From assembly GCF_030062585.1 (NCBI RefSeq), contig NZ_CP071935.1, positions 1,382,947 to 1,446,946 of the forward strand: a stretch of DNA of 64,000 nt. Direction: 5' to 3'. The translations under genes and the position numbers were made by a program. The first letter of the stretch is position 1, and every line of letters begins with the position of its first letter. Below, one piece after another: positions 30,103-39,397 of the stretch. This stretch comes from Helicobacter pylori. GTDB lineage: Bacteria > Campylobacterota > Campylobacteria > Campylobacterales > Helicobacteraceae. The notes beneath the pieces are model-generated. The model ran no database searches and was not told where the DNA came from. It saw only the letters and a list, made by a program, of their open reading frames with translations.

Positions 30103-30912
30103 TTAAGCTTTTGTAGCGAGTTTGTTGATCGCTTCAGCGTTCATGTCATCTTGATGGGTTTTTAGCACTTTAGAATACATGTCCAAAAAGCGGTTGATTT
30201 CAATCAAAGCACTCATCTCACGCACTGCATTGACATTGCTTTTTTCTAGCATGTATTGTTTTAACGCGCCAGAGTCAGAGACTTGATGGATGCCTTCGCC
30301 CTGATAGGTATAAAGGTTTTGCCCTATCTTTTTAAGGTTTTTAGGTTCGCTAAAACTCACTAAAGCTAACGCGCCCGCTTGAATTTGGGCTTCATTATCC
30401 CTAAAAGTGATTCCACCATTTTGATCCACTTCAATTTCAGCGTCAGGCATGAGCATGATCCCTCCTTTTTCGTTCAAGCCAGAGCGTGAAAGCACCTTAA
30501 AGCCATTAAGAGTAACTAAAAAGCCGTCTTTATCCACGCTGAAATGCCCGTCTCTGGTATAAGCGACGCCCTCATTAGTTTGTATCGCAAAATAGAGGTT
30601 AGGGCTTGTTAGGGCAAAATCCAGGGGGTTATGCGTTTCTTCAAACGCGCCAAGACTCCTATCCGTATAGATTTCTGATAAAATAGGCACACGATTGAGG
30701 TTGCGGTTTAGATACTTCGCGCTCGCTTTGGTTTGATCTTCTAAGGGCAGTTGCTCTCGGTATTGTTGGTAAAGCCTTAAAAAATCGCCTGTAATCGCAT
30801 CGTCTCTTTTAAAGCCATTAGTGTTTAAATTAGCTAAATTATTAGAGGTTAAATCCAAGCGGTTAAATTGTGTCGCCATAGCCCCTGTGGCCGCATAATA
30901 CCCATTTTGCAT
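30103..30912 (-). CDS. flgG: Flagellar rod protein of the FlgF/FlgG family
   Basis: A basal-body rod protein exported by the flagellar type III apparatus. The N-terminal rod motif (ATGAMATQFNRLDLTSNNLANLNTNGFKRD) and the C-terminal helix (NVNAVREMSALIEINRFLDMYSKVL) are diagnostic of the rod/hook family. At 269 residues it corresponds to HP1092, annotated flgG although a second flgG exists elsewhere in the genome, so it could act as FlgF (proximal rod). AAGGA precedes the ATG. Its 3' end borders the junction region. Confidence 0.88.
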   Translation of the reverse strand: MQNGYYAATGAMATQFNRLDLTSNNLANLNTNGFKRDDAITGDFLRLYQQYREQLPLEDQTKASAKYLNRNLNRVPILSEIYTDRSLGAFEETHNPLDFALTSPNLYFAIQTNEGVAYTRDGHFSVDKDGFLVTLNGFKVLSRSGLNEKGGIMLMPDAEIEVDQNGGITFRDNEAQIQAGALALVSFSEPKNLKKIGQNLYTYQGEGIHQVSDSGALKQYMLEKSNVNAVREMSALIEINRFLDMYSKVLKTHQDDMNAEAINKLATKA

Positions 30913-30936
30913 GCAAGAATCCTTTTAAAAGGAAAA

Positions 30937-30942
30937 ATTATA
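30937..30942 (-). promoter_or_regulatory. Extended -10 promoter of the rod gene
   Basis: On the minus strand TTTGCTATAAT lies 25 bases before the ATG, an extended sigma-80 -10, rather than the sigma-54 type used by many hook-rod genes. Confidence 0.6.
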
Positions 30943-30965
30943 GCAAAAATTAAATAAAAACAGAT

Positions 30966-32246
30966 TCATTCCAAATAGGTTTTTTTAGGGAATATGATAA
31001 CCATAACCATAAAGATAACAATACTAAACATGACATAGCCCACAAACCCCGCTTCAAAACCATGCTGTTTGAACTCTAACGCTACATAACTCGCGCTCCC
31101 TCCAAAAAGCGCATTGGCGATCGCATAGGCTAGACCCACGCCAAGCGCTCGCACATGTTCAGGGAATAATTCCGCCTTAATGACCCCAGCAATGCAAGTG
31201 TAAAAACTCATGCTGCTCAATGCGAGTATTTCATAAAATAGGGCTTCATACACGCTAGTGGCATGCTTGATACCATAAAAGACAACAGGCGTTACAATAA
31301 GCCCTGTGATAGCAAAAACCATCAGCATTTGGGTGCGTTTGATTTTATCCGCAAGCATCCCGCATAAGGGCTGTAAGAAGATGAAATAAGAGAGCGCTAA
31401 AAGCATGATAAAACTGCTTTCTTTAGGGCTGAATGATGAGCTGTTGGTTAAAAAGATTTTTAAATACACCGTAAAAGTATAAAAACACAAACTCCCTCCC
31501 ATAGTTAGCCCAAAGACTATCATTAAGGCTTTTTTATGGTTGAGCAATTCCTTTAAACTGCCTCTTTGGGTTTCTTCTTTAATGGTGGTTTTGGGAGTTG
31601 TTTTACTATCCATGGTTTCTTCCATGATATTTCTTAAAAAGAGCGAGAGTAGGGCTAATATACCCCCTAAAGCGAATAAATAACGCCAAGCAAACGCACT
31701 GATTTGCTCATGCGTGTAAATGTTTTCAACAATAAAGAGTGAAAAAATAGCTAAGAGCTGCCCTCCAACTAAAGTTACATATTGAAAAGAGCCATAAAAA
31801 CCTTTTTTACCATTCCTGCCTAATTCAGAGAGGTAAGTAGCGACCACGCCATATTCTCCTCCCACGCTAAAGCCCTGTAAAAGCCTGGCTAATAATAAAA
31901 ACAAGAACGCCCATTCCCCTACGATTTCTTTAGTGGGGAGCAATGCGAGCATGAAAGAACCTAGCGCCATAAGGATAATGGAATACACCATAGAAGTTTT
32001 ACGCCCCTTTTTATCCCCCAATTTACCAAAAAACAAACTCCCCAAAGGGCGCATGAAAAACCCTAGCATGAAAACCAAAAAAGCTGAGATGAGCGCTAAA
32101 GTGGGGTCGTTCGTGTGGGTAAATTCCTTAGCAAAATAAGGCGCTAAGAACGCATAAGCGTAAAAGTCATACCATTCCACTAAATTACCTGAACTAGCGG
32201 CTAAAAGGGATTTTAAGGGTTTTTTGGTGGCGGGTTGGGGGTTCAT
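30966..32246 (-). CDS. kgtP: Alpha-ketoglutarate permease (MFS, metabolite:H+ symporter)
   Basis: A 426-residue major-facilitator protein with 12 hydrophobic segments. The MHS-subfamily features are visible: SSGNLVEWYDFYAYAF at the N-terminus, the loop GKLGDKKGRK between helices 2 and 3, and GGEYGVVATYLSE in helix 5. By position it is HP1091, annotated as the 2-oxoglutarate/H+ symporter, which supplies a TCA intermediate. Substrate assignment rests on family and position, not on specific residues. Confidence 0.88.
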   Translation of the reverse strand: MNPQPATKKPLKSLLAASSGNLVEWYDFYAYAFLAPYFAKEFTHTNDPTLALISAFLVFMLGFFMRPLGSLFFGKLGDKKGRKTSMVYSIILMALGSFMLALLPTKEIVGEWAFLFLLLARLLQGFSVGGEYGVVATYLSELGRNGKKGFYGSFQYVTLVGGQLLAIFSLFIVENIYTHEQISAFAWRYLFALGGILALLSLFLRNIMEETMDSKTTPKTTIKEETQRGSLKELLNHKKALMIVFGLTMGGSLCFYTFTVYLKIFLTNSSSFSPKESSFIMLLALSYFIFLQPLCGMLADKIKRTQMLMVFAITGLIVTPVVFYGIKHATSVYEALFYEILALSSMSFYTCIAGVIKAELFPEHVRALGVGLAYAIANALFGGSASYVALEFKQHGFEAGFVGYVMFSIVIFMVMVIIFPKKTYLE

Positions 32247-32428
32247 GGCTATCCTTGAATATGAAATTTTTAGGTAATTTTACTAGGAGTTAGGGAAACC
32301 ACAGATAATATTTGATTAATAGATGAAAGGTTGGTATCGTTTGTATCATTGAGAAAAGTTTTTGTTTTTAATGAAGGATTGATAATAAAGTCTAAAAAAT
32401 GCGCAAAGGCATTTTTAAAATCAATCAT

Positions 32429-32450
32429 AAAAAGCTTGCGAAAAGCAGGC
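32429..32450 (-). terminator. Rho-independent terminator downstream of ftsK
   Basis: On the minus strand GCCTGC-TTTTC-GCAAGC forms a six-pair stem followed by TTTTT, about 60 bases beyond the ftsK stop. It fits the end of the long minus-strand operon. No convincing gene lies in 32247-32510. Confidence 0.55.
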
Positions 32451-32510
32451 GGTAACTTTTTAAAAATTAAAAATAATGTTTTTATTGCCAACGTTCAATG
32501 AAAACAAAGC

Positions 32511-35105
32511 CTAAAAATTTTGCAAAATCTCTCTGTTGCCTTTGGCGTTTCTTGGGGATAAAAAGCCTTGAGCTTCTAATTCGTCAGTAATGGTGGCGGC
32601 TTGGTTGTAGCCGATTTTTAATTGGCGTTGTAAAAAACTCGTAGAAGTGATCTTTTTTTCTAAAATCACCGCTTTAGCCCTTTCTAGAATGTCATCGCCT
32701 TGATAGTTAGGGGTGTCTAAAGGCATGCGCGATTCTTCTAGCAAGAAATCTTTATCGTATTCCACTTCTTTTTGGGCTTTAATAAAATCCACGATTTTTT
32801 TGATTTCATCTTCAGTGGCAAAGGGGGCATGCAAGCGCACTAACCCGTTTGTTCCTGGGGGAGTAAAGAGCATATCGCCTCTTCCTAACAAGCTTTGCGC
32901 CCCATCGGTGTCTAAAATCACTTTAGAATCAATTTTAGTGCCTACCCTAAAACTCACCCTTGAAGGCAAGTTGGTTTTAATCAAGCCGGTTACGACATCC
33001 ACGCTTGGGCGTTGGGTCGCTACAATGAGGTGCAAGCCGCTCGCTCGCCCCATTTGAGCGATTCTAGCGATAGGAAACTCCGCTTCTTTGCCCCCTGTCA
33101 TCATCAAATCCGCTAATTCATCAATCACCACAATCAAATAGGGGAACGCTTCAACGCCGTTATTTGGGGCTTGCTCGTTATAGGAATCAATGGTTTTAAC
33201 CTTGTATTCGCTCATTAAAGAGTATCGGCGCTCCATTTCTTTAGCCACGCTTTGCAAAGCCCCGATAGCTTTTTTAGGGTCGGTGATAATGGGCGTGAGT
33301 AAATGAGGGATGTCCGCATAAATGCTAAATTCTACCATTTTGGGATCTATCATCACTAATTTGAGTTGATCGGGGGGGTTTTTATAAAGTAAGGATAAAA
33401 TCATCGCATTCACGCCCACGCTCTTACCGCTTCCTGTCGTGCCGGCGATGAGCAAGTGGGGGAGCTTTTTTAAATCCGTGATGAAAGGGTTACCTACAAT
33501 GTCTTTGCCTAAAGCTAGAGTTAAGGGCGAGCTGGATTTTTGAAACAATTCGCTTTCTAAAATTTCTCTTAAATAAATAATTTGGCTCTGGCTGTTAGGG
33601 ATTTCAATGCCAACGACATCTTTACCTTTAATAGGGGCTTGAATGCGAATGGATTCAGCGCATAAAGTCATCGCTAAATCATCGCTCAAGCCTAAAATAC
33701 GGCTCACCTTAACGCTAGGGGCTGGGCGGAATTCAAAAGTGGTTACAATAGGGCCTGAATAAGTGCGGATAATATCGCCATCAATTTTAAAGGTGCGCAG
33801 TTTGCTCAATAAATCCTGGATTTTTTGGTCAATCTCGTTTTCGTCTAAAGAAGTGTCTTTCAAACAAACCGCATTCAATAATTGCGTGGTGGGAAGCTCA
33901 TAATCTTTGGGTTTTTGCACTTCGCCATAATCTAACCCGTCTAATATCTCTTTATTTTCGCTCAATTCTTTAACCATAACGGGTTTTTTAGCGCTTGTGG
34001 GGGTTAGTGGGCTAAAGCTTGGAGCGTTTTGCGTTTCTTTTTCTTCTTCTTTGAGATTTTCTTTTTCTTCTATATTTTCTTTTATCATTTCTTCTTGCAC
34101 GTTTTCTTGTGGGCTTTCTTCTTTTTTAGGGTGATTGGGGGTTTTTTGGTTTTCTGTTTTGTCATGATTTTCTGTGTTGGGTGCAGGTGCGGACATGACG
34201 GGTGTGGGTGTGGTGGGTGCAAGAGTTTCTTTTGTGGGCATGGGTTCTCTTTCTTTGGTTTCTTGCTTAGGTTCTTTTAAAGGGGGGTTAGTGGGGTTAG
34301 TCAAATCATCAAATCGGTTTCTTTTAGGGTAAATGGTGTAATGGGTAGGGGGGTGAGGGGAAATTTGAACCAAGCCTTCTTGCGGCTCTAAATCGTTTAA
34401 AGTCGTGTTATAGGGGGTAGGGATCGCTAAAAACGATTCTTCGTTAGGGGTGTTGTGGTTTTCATCAATAAGGTTTTCTTTAAGGTTTTCTTTAAGGTTT
34501 TCTTTAAGGTTTTCTTTTTCTTTGTCGTTGTTAGTTTCTTTTTTTTGAGCGTCTAATGGGGTGTTTTCAAAACTCTCTTTTTTTGGGCTAAAATTAGGGC
34601 TAAAGGCTTGTAAGCATTGTTTGTAAATCTCTTTTAAAAGGTTTTGTGTTTTGTTCATATAAGGATAAAAAACGCTTTTAGGGGGTAGTTTGAATAAAAT
34701 CAAATAAGAAATAACTACCATAAGCGTTATCAGCGCATAAAGCCCAAAGTCCCCTATAAAAGGGCGTAAAAACAAACGCGCGCTGTTGCCGATTTCCCCT
34801 TGATTTAATAGGCTAGATTGTAAAAAAAGCAAAGATAAAATGCCTAATAGATGCCCTAAAGTTTTTTCTAAAACGATTTCTGTAAAAGGGTTTTTAGTCT
34901 TGTATAAAAGGAATAAAACCCATGCTAAATAGGGTAAATTAATGAATGAAAGATACCCAAAATATTTTTTATTGAGTGCGGCAAACCACACCCCAAAACG
35001 CCCCACTAAACCGCTATTACCCAGCCATGAAGATAGGGTTAAAAACGCTAATAAAACCCCTATGATTAAAGCCAAATAAAGTTTTTTAGATTTCATCGGT
35101 TGCAC
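32511..35105 (-). CDS. ftsK: DNA translocase FtsK
   Basis: FtsK anchors at the septum and pumps chromosome DNA during division, activating terminal dimer resolution. The order is four or so N-terminal membrane helices (residues ~8-145), a low-complexity P/E/K-rich linker (~165-390), the RecA-like motor with GTTGSGKSVG and VIDELADLMM, and the winged-helix gamma domain (LQRQLKIGYNQAATITDELE) that reads orienting sequences. The length is 864. The linker contains four exact 12-bp repeats encoding KENL. It overlaps addB by 13 bases. Confidence 0.96.
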   Translation of the reverse strand: MQPMKSKKLYLALIIGVLLAFLTLSSWLGNSGLVGRFGVWFAALNKKYFGYLSFINLPYLAWVLFLLYKTKNPFTEIVLEKTLGHLLGILSLLFLQSSLLNQGEIGNSARLFLRPFIGDFGLYALITLMVVISYLILFKLPPKSVFYPYMNKTQNLLKEIYKQCLQAFSPNFSPKKESFENTPLDAQKKETNNDKEKENLKENLKENLKENLIDENHNTPNEESFLAIPTPYNTTLNDLEPQEGLVQISPHPPTHYTIYPKRNRFDDLTNPTNPPLKEPKQETKEREPMPTKETLAPTTPTPVMSAPAPNTENHDKTENQKTPNHPKKEESPQENVQEEMIKENIEEKENLKEEEKETQNAPSFSPLTPTSAKKPVMVKELSENKEILDGLDYGEVQKPKDYELPTTQLLNAVCLKDTSLDENEIDQKIQDLLSKLRTFKIDGDIIRTYSGPIVTTFEFRPAPSVKVSRILGLSDDLAMTLCAESIRIQAPIKGKDVVGIEIPNSQSQIIYLREILESELFQKSSSPLTLALGKDIVGNPFITDLKKLPHLLIAGTTGSGKSVGVNAMILSLLYKNPPDQLKLVMIDPKMVEFSIYADIPHLLTPIITDPKKAIGALQSVAKEMERRYSLMSEYKVKTIDSYNEQAPNNGVEAFPYLIVVIDELADLMMTGGKEAEFPIARIAQMGRASGLHLIVATQRPSVDVVTGLIKTNLPSRVSFRVGTKIDSKVILDTDGAQSLLGRGDMLFTPPGTNGLVRLHAPFATEDEIKKIVDFIKAQKEVEYDKDFLLEESRMPLDTPNYQGDDILERAKAVILEKKITSTSFLQRQLKIGYNQAATITDELEAQGFLSPRNAKGNREILQNF
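34470..34517 (-). repeat. Four 12-bp tandem repeats in the ftsK linker
   Basis: Four perfect copies of AAGGTTTTCTTT (plus strand), encoding KENL four times in frame. Because the unit is a multiple of three, copy-number changes lengthen or shorten the linker without breaking the frame. Confidence 0.9.
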
Positions 35106-37429
35106 ATGTCTTTAAAAGAGCAATACTCACAATCTTTAACTTCTAAAGTTTTTTCAAAATCAATTTCTTGCTTGAGCTTGGGGATAAGAGAATATTCCAA
35201 ATGATCCATTTTAGCCTGTAAAACAAGCTCGTCTTCTTCTAGCAACTCGCCCTTTCTCAAATCATAAAAAAAGGCTTTTATAGGCTCTTTGTAACCCAGA
35301 TTTTTAAGGGCAAACGCATAGATGGCCATTTGATAATCGGTGCTGATTTGAGCGATTTCTATGGGGCTTAAGCCTCCTCTTTGTGTTTTACTCATGTTGT
35401 CTAATCTCAAATCGCTTTTGAATTTGTAATCCAATAAAATAATCTCATTGTCAGCCGTTTTGTCAATTCTGTCTATACGCCCCTTAAAAACAACGCCTTG
35501 AATAATCGTTTCAAAGCTTTTTTCAAGATCAAGGATTTTGATTCTTGCCTTAAAGCGTTCTTTTTCTTTAAGATAAAAAGCCTGGATTTTTTTGAGCGCT
35601 ATAAGAGTGTCTAAACGCTCTTTAGGGGTAATGTTTTCTCTTGTTTCTAAGAGCCAAATGAGCCTCTCTTCTAACGCATGGGGGTTTTTATCTTTTTCAT
35701 AAGCCTCTTTTAAAAGTTCATGGAGCAAACTGCCCACAGCGCTATTATTTTCATCTTTAGGGCTTTCTTTGAATCGCTTCATGTAGTGGTAGTAAAAACG
35801 GCGCTTGCAAGTTAAAAAAGCGTTCAATGAGCTAGCGCTAAAGCTAAAATCTTTAAGGATAGCGGCTTTGATTTCTTCTTCTTGGTAGTCTTTTAAAGGA
35901 CTTGGTGCAAAAAGCGTGTAAGCGTCTTTGATAGGCTCTGTATGCAAATTTAATTCCAAAAGCATGTTAGAGGCTTTTGAAGTTTCGCTCTCTATATAAG
36001 AAAGTGTTATTTCTTTAGAGTTTTTAAAGAGCTGGTAGTAATAATGTTTTTGCAAATTTTTCTTATCCAATAAAGTGGGGAGGTTGAGCGATTGTCTTAA
36101 AGCGGAGTTTAAAAACAAATCGCAATCTTTAAGGCTTGGCACGCATGTTTCATTGAAATCCGCAACCACTATTTTATCAAATTGCATGCCCCTTGTTTCT
36201 AAAGTGTCCATGACTCGTATTTTGCCCCCACTAGAATCGTCTAAGCGGAAATTGGCTTCAAATTCTTGCAAATACAAATGCAATAAATCTTTAAGGCTGT
36301 AGTTTTTAAGCGTGTCTTTTAAAAGATGATACTGGTGCATGATTTGAGAATGCGCTTCTTTTAAGGGCGCTTTTTCTTTAGAGCTTTGTTGTTCTAAAAG
36401 CGGGAGTGTGAGATTTTCTAAGTCCAATAACGCAGATCCGCTTAAATTAAAATCGCTTGTTTGTAAATCTTCTAAGATTTTGACAAGCTCTGTATAATAA
36501 GGGCTGTTTTTAGCCCCTAAGCCCATAGCGAAATTCAAATTGTTGTTTTTGTCTAAGAGTTTTAAAAAAGGCAAAAAATTCGCATTAGGCGTGATGATCG
36601 CCATTTTATTAGGGTCGTTATCTTTTTGCAAATACTCTTCTATGGTTTGTAAAACTAAAGCGCTTTGTTTTAAATAGCTGGAGTTGGCATAAAGCTTTGG
36701 CTCTATTTTTTGGCGCTTGGGTGTCTGGGAGAGGATCTTTTGGGTTTTAAAATCTATAGAATAATCGCAATCTGTCTCTAATTTGAGATTGAGAAATTCC
36801 AAGAATTTTTGGTTGTATTTGTCGCAAGATAGGTGTAAAGTGATAGGCACTAACTCCGCCACTTCTAATAGGCATTGTCTTTCAAAAACGCTCATAAAGC
36901 CGTCTAAATGCCATTCAATGGAGGAAAAATGCTCAAAAAATTCTTTTAAAATCGTGGGCTTTTTTTGCATGATTTTGTCGTAAAAGCCTAATTCTTCTAG
37001 CTTTTTAACATAGCGATCATAAATCATTTCTAAGACTTCTAAATGCTTTTCATAATCCAAATAAATGTCTTTAGAAGAAAGTTCATTGAGTTTGATGCAA
37101 GCAGAGCTTAACTCATCAAACAAATCAAACAAAAAAGAAGTGCTTTCCAAATACCCCAAAAAGCTGTTTTCAAAAAGTAAAAGCCCTTCAAGAATGGATT
37201 TTTTTTCTTTAGCGATGGCTTTAATGGTGTCTATCATTAAAATTTGGCGTGCGCTGTTAGGGATTTTCTTTTGATTAGGGATGTAAAAAGCCTGTTCAAA
37301 AAAACTCCCCATGCTCATTGTGCTAGGCAAAAACCCTTCGCCTTGCTCTAAATAGAAATGTTTTAAACGCCTGGTGGAGCTAAAAACAAACAAGGGGGAT
37401 TTTTCTAAAAAAAGTTTTTCTAAATTCAT
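35093..37429 (-). CDS. addB: AddB-type helicase-nuclease subunit
   Basis: AddB pairs with AddA to process double-strand breaks for RecA. The protein is 778 residues. The C-terminal RecB-family nuclease shows EIILLDYKFKSD, and iron-sulfur cluster cysteines are visible: CKRRFYYHY in the middle (near residue 560) and Cys767, Cys770 and Cys776 (CEYCSFKDMC). The N-terminus (LFVFSSTRRLKHFYL) lacks a recognisable Walker A GKS/T, so this half is probably not an active ATPase. Coupled by overlaps with tkt upstream and ftsK downstream. Confidence 0.9.
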   Translation of the reverse strand: MNLEKLFLEKSPLFVFSSTRRLKHFYLEQGEGFLPSTMSMGSFFEQAFYIPNQKKIPNSARQILMIDTIKAIAKEKKSILEGLLLFENSFLGYLESTSFLFDLFDELSSACIKLNELSSKDIYLDYEKHLEVLEMIYDRYVKKLEELGFYDKIMQKKPTILKEFFEHFSSIEWHLDGFMSVFERQCLLEVAELVPITLHLSCDKYNQKFLEFLNLKLETDCDYSIDFKTQKILSQTPKRQKIEPKLYANSSYLKQSALVLQTIEEYLQKDNDPNKMAIITPNANFLPFLKLLDKNNNLNFAMGLGAKNSPYYTELVKILEDLQTSDFNLSGSALLDLENLTLPLLEQQSSKEKAPLKEAHSQIMHQYHLLKDTLKNYSLKDLLHLYLQEFEANFRLDDSSGGKIRVMDTLETRGMQFDKIVVADFNETCVPSLKDCDLFLNSALRQSLNLPTLLDKKNLQKHYYYQLFKNSKEITLSYIESETSKASNMLLELNLHTEPIKDAYTLFAPSPLKDYQEEEIKAAILKDFSFSASSLNAFLTCKRRFYYHYMKRFKESPKDENNSAVGSLLHELLKEAYEKDKNPHALEERLIWLLETRENITPKERLDTLIALKKIQAFYLKEKERFKARIKILDLEKSFETIIQGVVFKGRIDRIDKTADNEIILLDYKFKSDLRLDNMSKTQRGGLSPIEIAQISTDYQMAIYAFALKNLGYKEPIKAFFYDLRKGELLEEDELVLQAKMDHLEYSLIPKLKQEIDFEKTLEVKDCEYCSFKDMCNR

Positions 37430-39351
37430 GCGTTGAGTAACCTTTTAGCTTGAGCGATAACGTTTTCAACGCTAAAGCCAAATTTTTCAAAGAGTTTATC
37501 GCCCTTTGCCGAACTCCCAAAAGAATCCATGCCAACGATTTTATCCGCAAAACGATACCACTCTATCGCGCGGCTCGCTTCAATGACTAAGACTTTACCC
37601 TTAAAGAGTTCTTTAAAATAGCTTTCATCTTGCTCTATCAATAAATCAAAGCATGGCGCACTCACCACTTGAGTGGGGATATTTTCTCGCTCTAAAATTT
37701 TAGCACTCTCTAAAGCCAAAGAGACTTCGCTCCCGCTCGCAACAAGCGTGATAATGGGATCTTTAGCATCATGTTTAACATACGCCCCTTTTAAAACCTG
37801 CTCTTTAGAAACCTCATCAAGCACGGGCAAATTCTGGCGCGATAAAATAAGAGTGCTAGGAGCGTTCAAACTTAACGCTACTTGCATGCAAGCCGTATTT
37901 TCAAAAGCGTCGCTAGGCCTGAAAGCATAGAAGTTGGGCAAAGCGCGTAAATGGCTCAATTGCTCTATGGGCTGGTGCGTCGCCCCGTCTTCGCCCACCC
38001 CAATGCTGTCATGCGTGAAGATAAAAAGGGCTTTCAGTTTCATTAAAGCGCTCAAACGCATGCTGGGCATTAAATAATCGCTAAACACAAAAAAGGTTGC
38101 GCAAAAAGGCACAAACAAGCCATACGCCGCTAAAGCGTTAGTGATAGCCCCCATGGCATGCTCTCTGATCCCAAAATGCAAGTTTTGCCCTAAAGGGAAA
38201 TCGCCAGAGTGTTTTAAATGCGTGTTATTGGATGGGGCTAAATCCGCGCTCCCTCCTAAAAAGCCCTCGCATTCTTTAGCGATAGCGTTTAAAATCATGC
38301 CGTTACTCACTCTCGTGGCTAGAGATTCGCCTTTTTTAAAGGTGGGGTAATGGATGGCGCTAAAATCAAAATCCTTTAACGCATGGATTTTTTCTTTTGT
38401 TTTAGGGCTTAAGGATTTTTCCCATAAGGCCTCTAAGCTAACGCCCCTAACTTTCACTTCTTCAAAATGCATTTTGTTTTTTGGACTAATGATAAAGCTT
38501 TCATCAGGGTTGATTTGAGCGTTTTCTTTGGATTGTTTTAACACTTCTTTATTTAAAGGCGAGCCATGCGTTTTTTCACTCCCCTCTAAACCAATAGCCC
38601 CCTTACCAATGATCGTATGAGCGATTAAAAGCGTGGGTTTATGGGATTTTTTGGCTTCTTCTAAAGCGTTGTGAATCGCTTGATAGTCATGCCCATCGCA
38701 TTCTAGCACTTCCCAATTTTGCGCTAAAAAACGCGTTTTAATCTGTTCGCTAAAACTAATATTAATAGCGCCTTCAATGCTAATTTGGTTGCTGTCATAA
38801 ATCACAATGAGATTATCAAGGCGAAAGTGCCCGGCCAAAGAAGCGCTCTCATAACTAATGCCTTCTTGCAAATCCCCATCCCCACACAAGCAATAGACTT
38901 TATGAGAAACCGCTTCTTTATCTAAAAGGGTTTGAGCGTATTGGCTCGCCATGCTAAAGCCCACAGCGTTAGCAAAACCTTGCCCCAAAGGGCCTGTGGT
39001 GATTTCAATGCCTTCGGTGTGGTGCAATTCGGGGTGTCCTGGGGTTTTAGAGTGTAATTGCCTGAAACGCTTTAAATCGTCTAAACTCAAATCAAAGCCC
39101 CACAAATGCAACAAACTATACGCTAACGCGCTCGCATGCCCTCCGCTAAAAACCAACCTGTCCCTATTGAGCCATTTAGGGTTAATGGGGTTAAGGTTTA
39201 GGTGCAAGCTTAAAACCACCATCACATCAGCTAGCCCTAAGCACACGCCCGGATGCCCACTATTAGCCTTATCTATCATGTCCGCACACAAAAAGCGAAG
39301 CGTGTTGGCCATGCTTTTTAATCGTTCTAAGTCAGCGTTACTCAATCGCAT
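37426..39351 (-). CDS. tkt: Transketolase
   Basis: Transketolase moves two-carbon units in the non-oxidative pentose phosphate pathway. The TPP motif (GDGDLQEGISYESASLAGH ... YDSN) and the pyrimidine-domain DSIGVGEDGATHQPIEQ are intact. At 641 residues it is complete. The next gene, addB, begins in a four-base overlap; ribF lies 46 bases upstream on the same strand. Confidence 0.96.
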   Translation of the reverse strand: MRLSNADLERLKSMANTLRFLCADMIDKANSGHPGVCLGLADVMVVLSLHLNLNPINPKWLNRDRLVFSGGHASALAYSLLHLWGFDLSLDDLKRFRQLHSKTPGHPELHHTEGIEITTGPLGQGFANAVGFSMASQYAQTLLDKEAVSHKVYCLCGDGDLQEGISYESASLAGHFRLDNLIVIYDSNQISIEGAINISFSEQIKTRFLAQNWEVLECDGHDYQAIHNALEEAKKSHKPTLLIAHTIIGKGAIGLEGSEKTHGSPLNKEVLKQSKENAQINPDESFIISPKNKMHFEEVKVRGVSLEALWEKSLSPKTKEKIHALKDFDFSAIHYPTFKKGESLATRVSNGMILNAIAKECEGFLGGSADLAPSNNTHLKHSGDFPLGQNLHFGIREHAMGAITNALAAYGLFVPFCATFFVFSDYLMPSMRLSALMKLKALFIFTHDSIGVGEDGATHQPIEQLSHLRALPNFYAFRPSDAFENTACMQVALSLNAPSTLILSRQNLPVLDEVSKEQVLKGAYVKHDAKDPIITLVASGSEVSLALESAKILERENIPTQVVSAPCFDLLIEQDESYFKELFKGKVLVIEASRAIEWYRFADKIVGMDSFGSSAKGDKLFEKFGFSVENVIAQAKRLLNA

Positions 39352-39397
39352 TAAATTTTTCCATTTTTAAGGTTTTTAAAAGCCATTTTAACACAAA

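Noticed and set aside
32270-32491. 73-codon minus-strand frame between ftsK and kgtP
   Set aside because: It contains the predicted ftsK terminator, lacks a good ribosome site and has no recognisable domain.
34029-34280. 83-codon frame of F/G/C residues antisense to ftsK
   Set aside because: Low-complexity shadow of the Lys/Glu-rich FtsK linker.
34470-34517. CRISPR-like repeats
   Set aside because: The regularly repeated units lie without spacers within ftsK and encode KENL; no repeat-spacer array was seen anywhere in the window.
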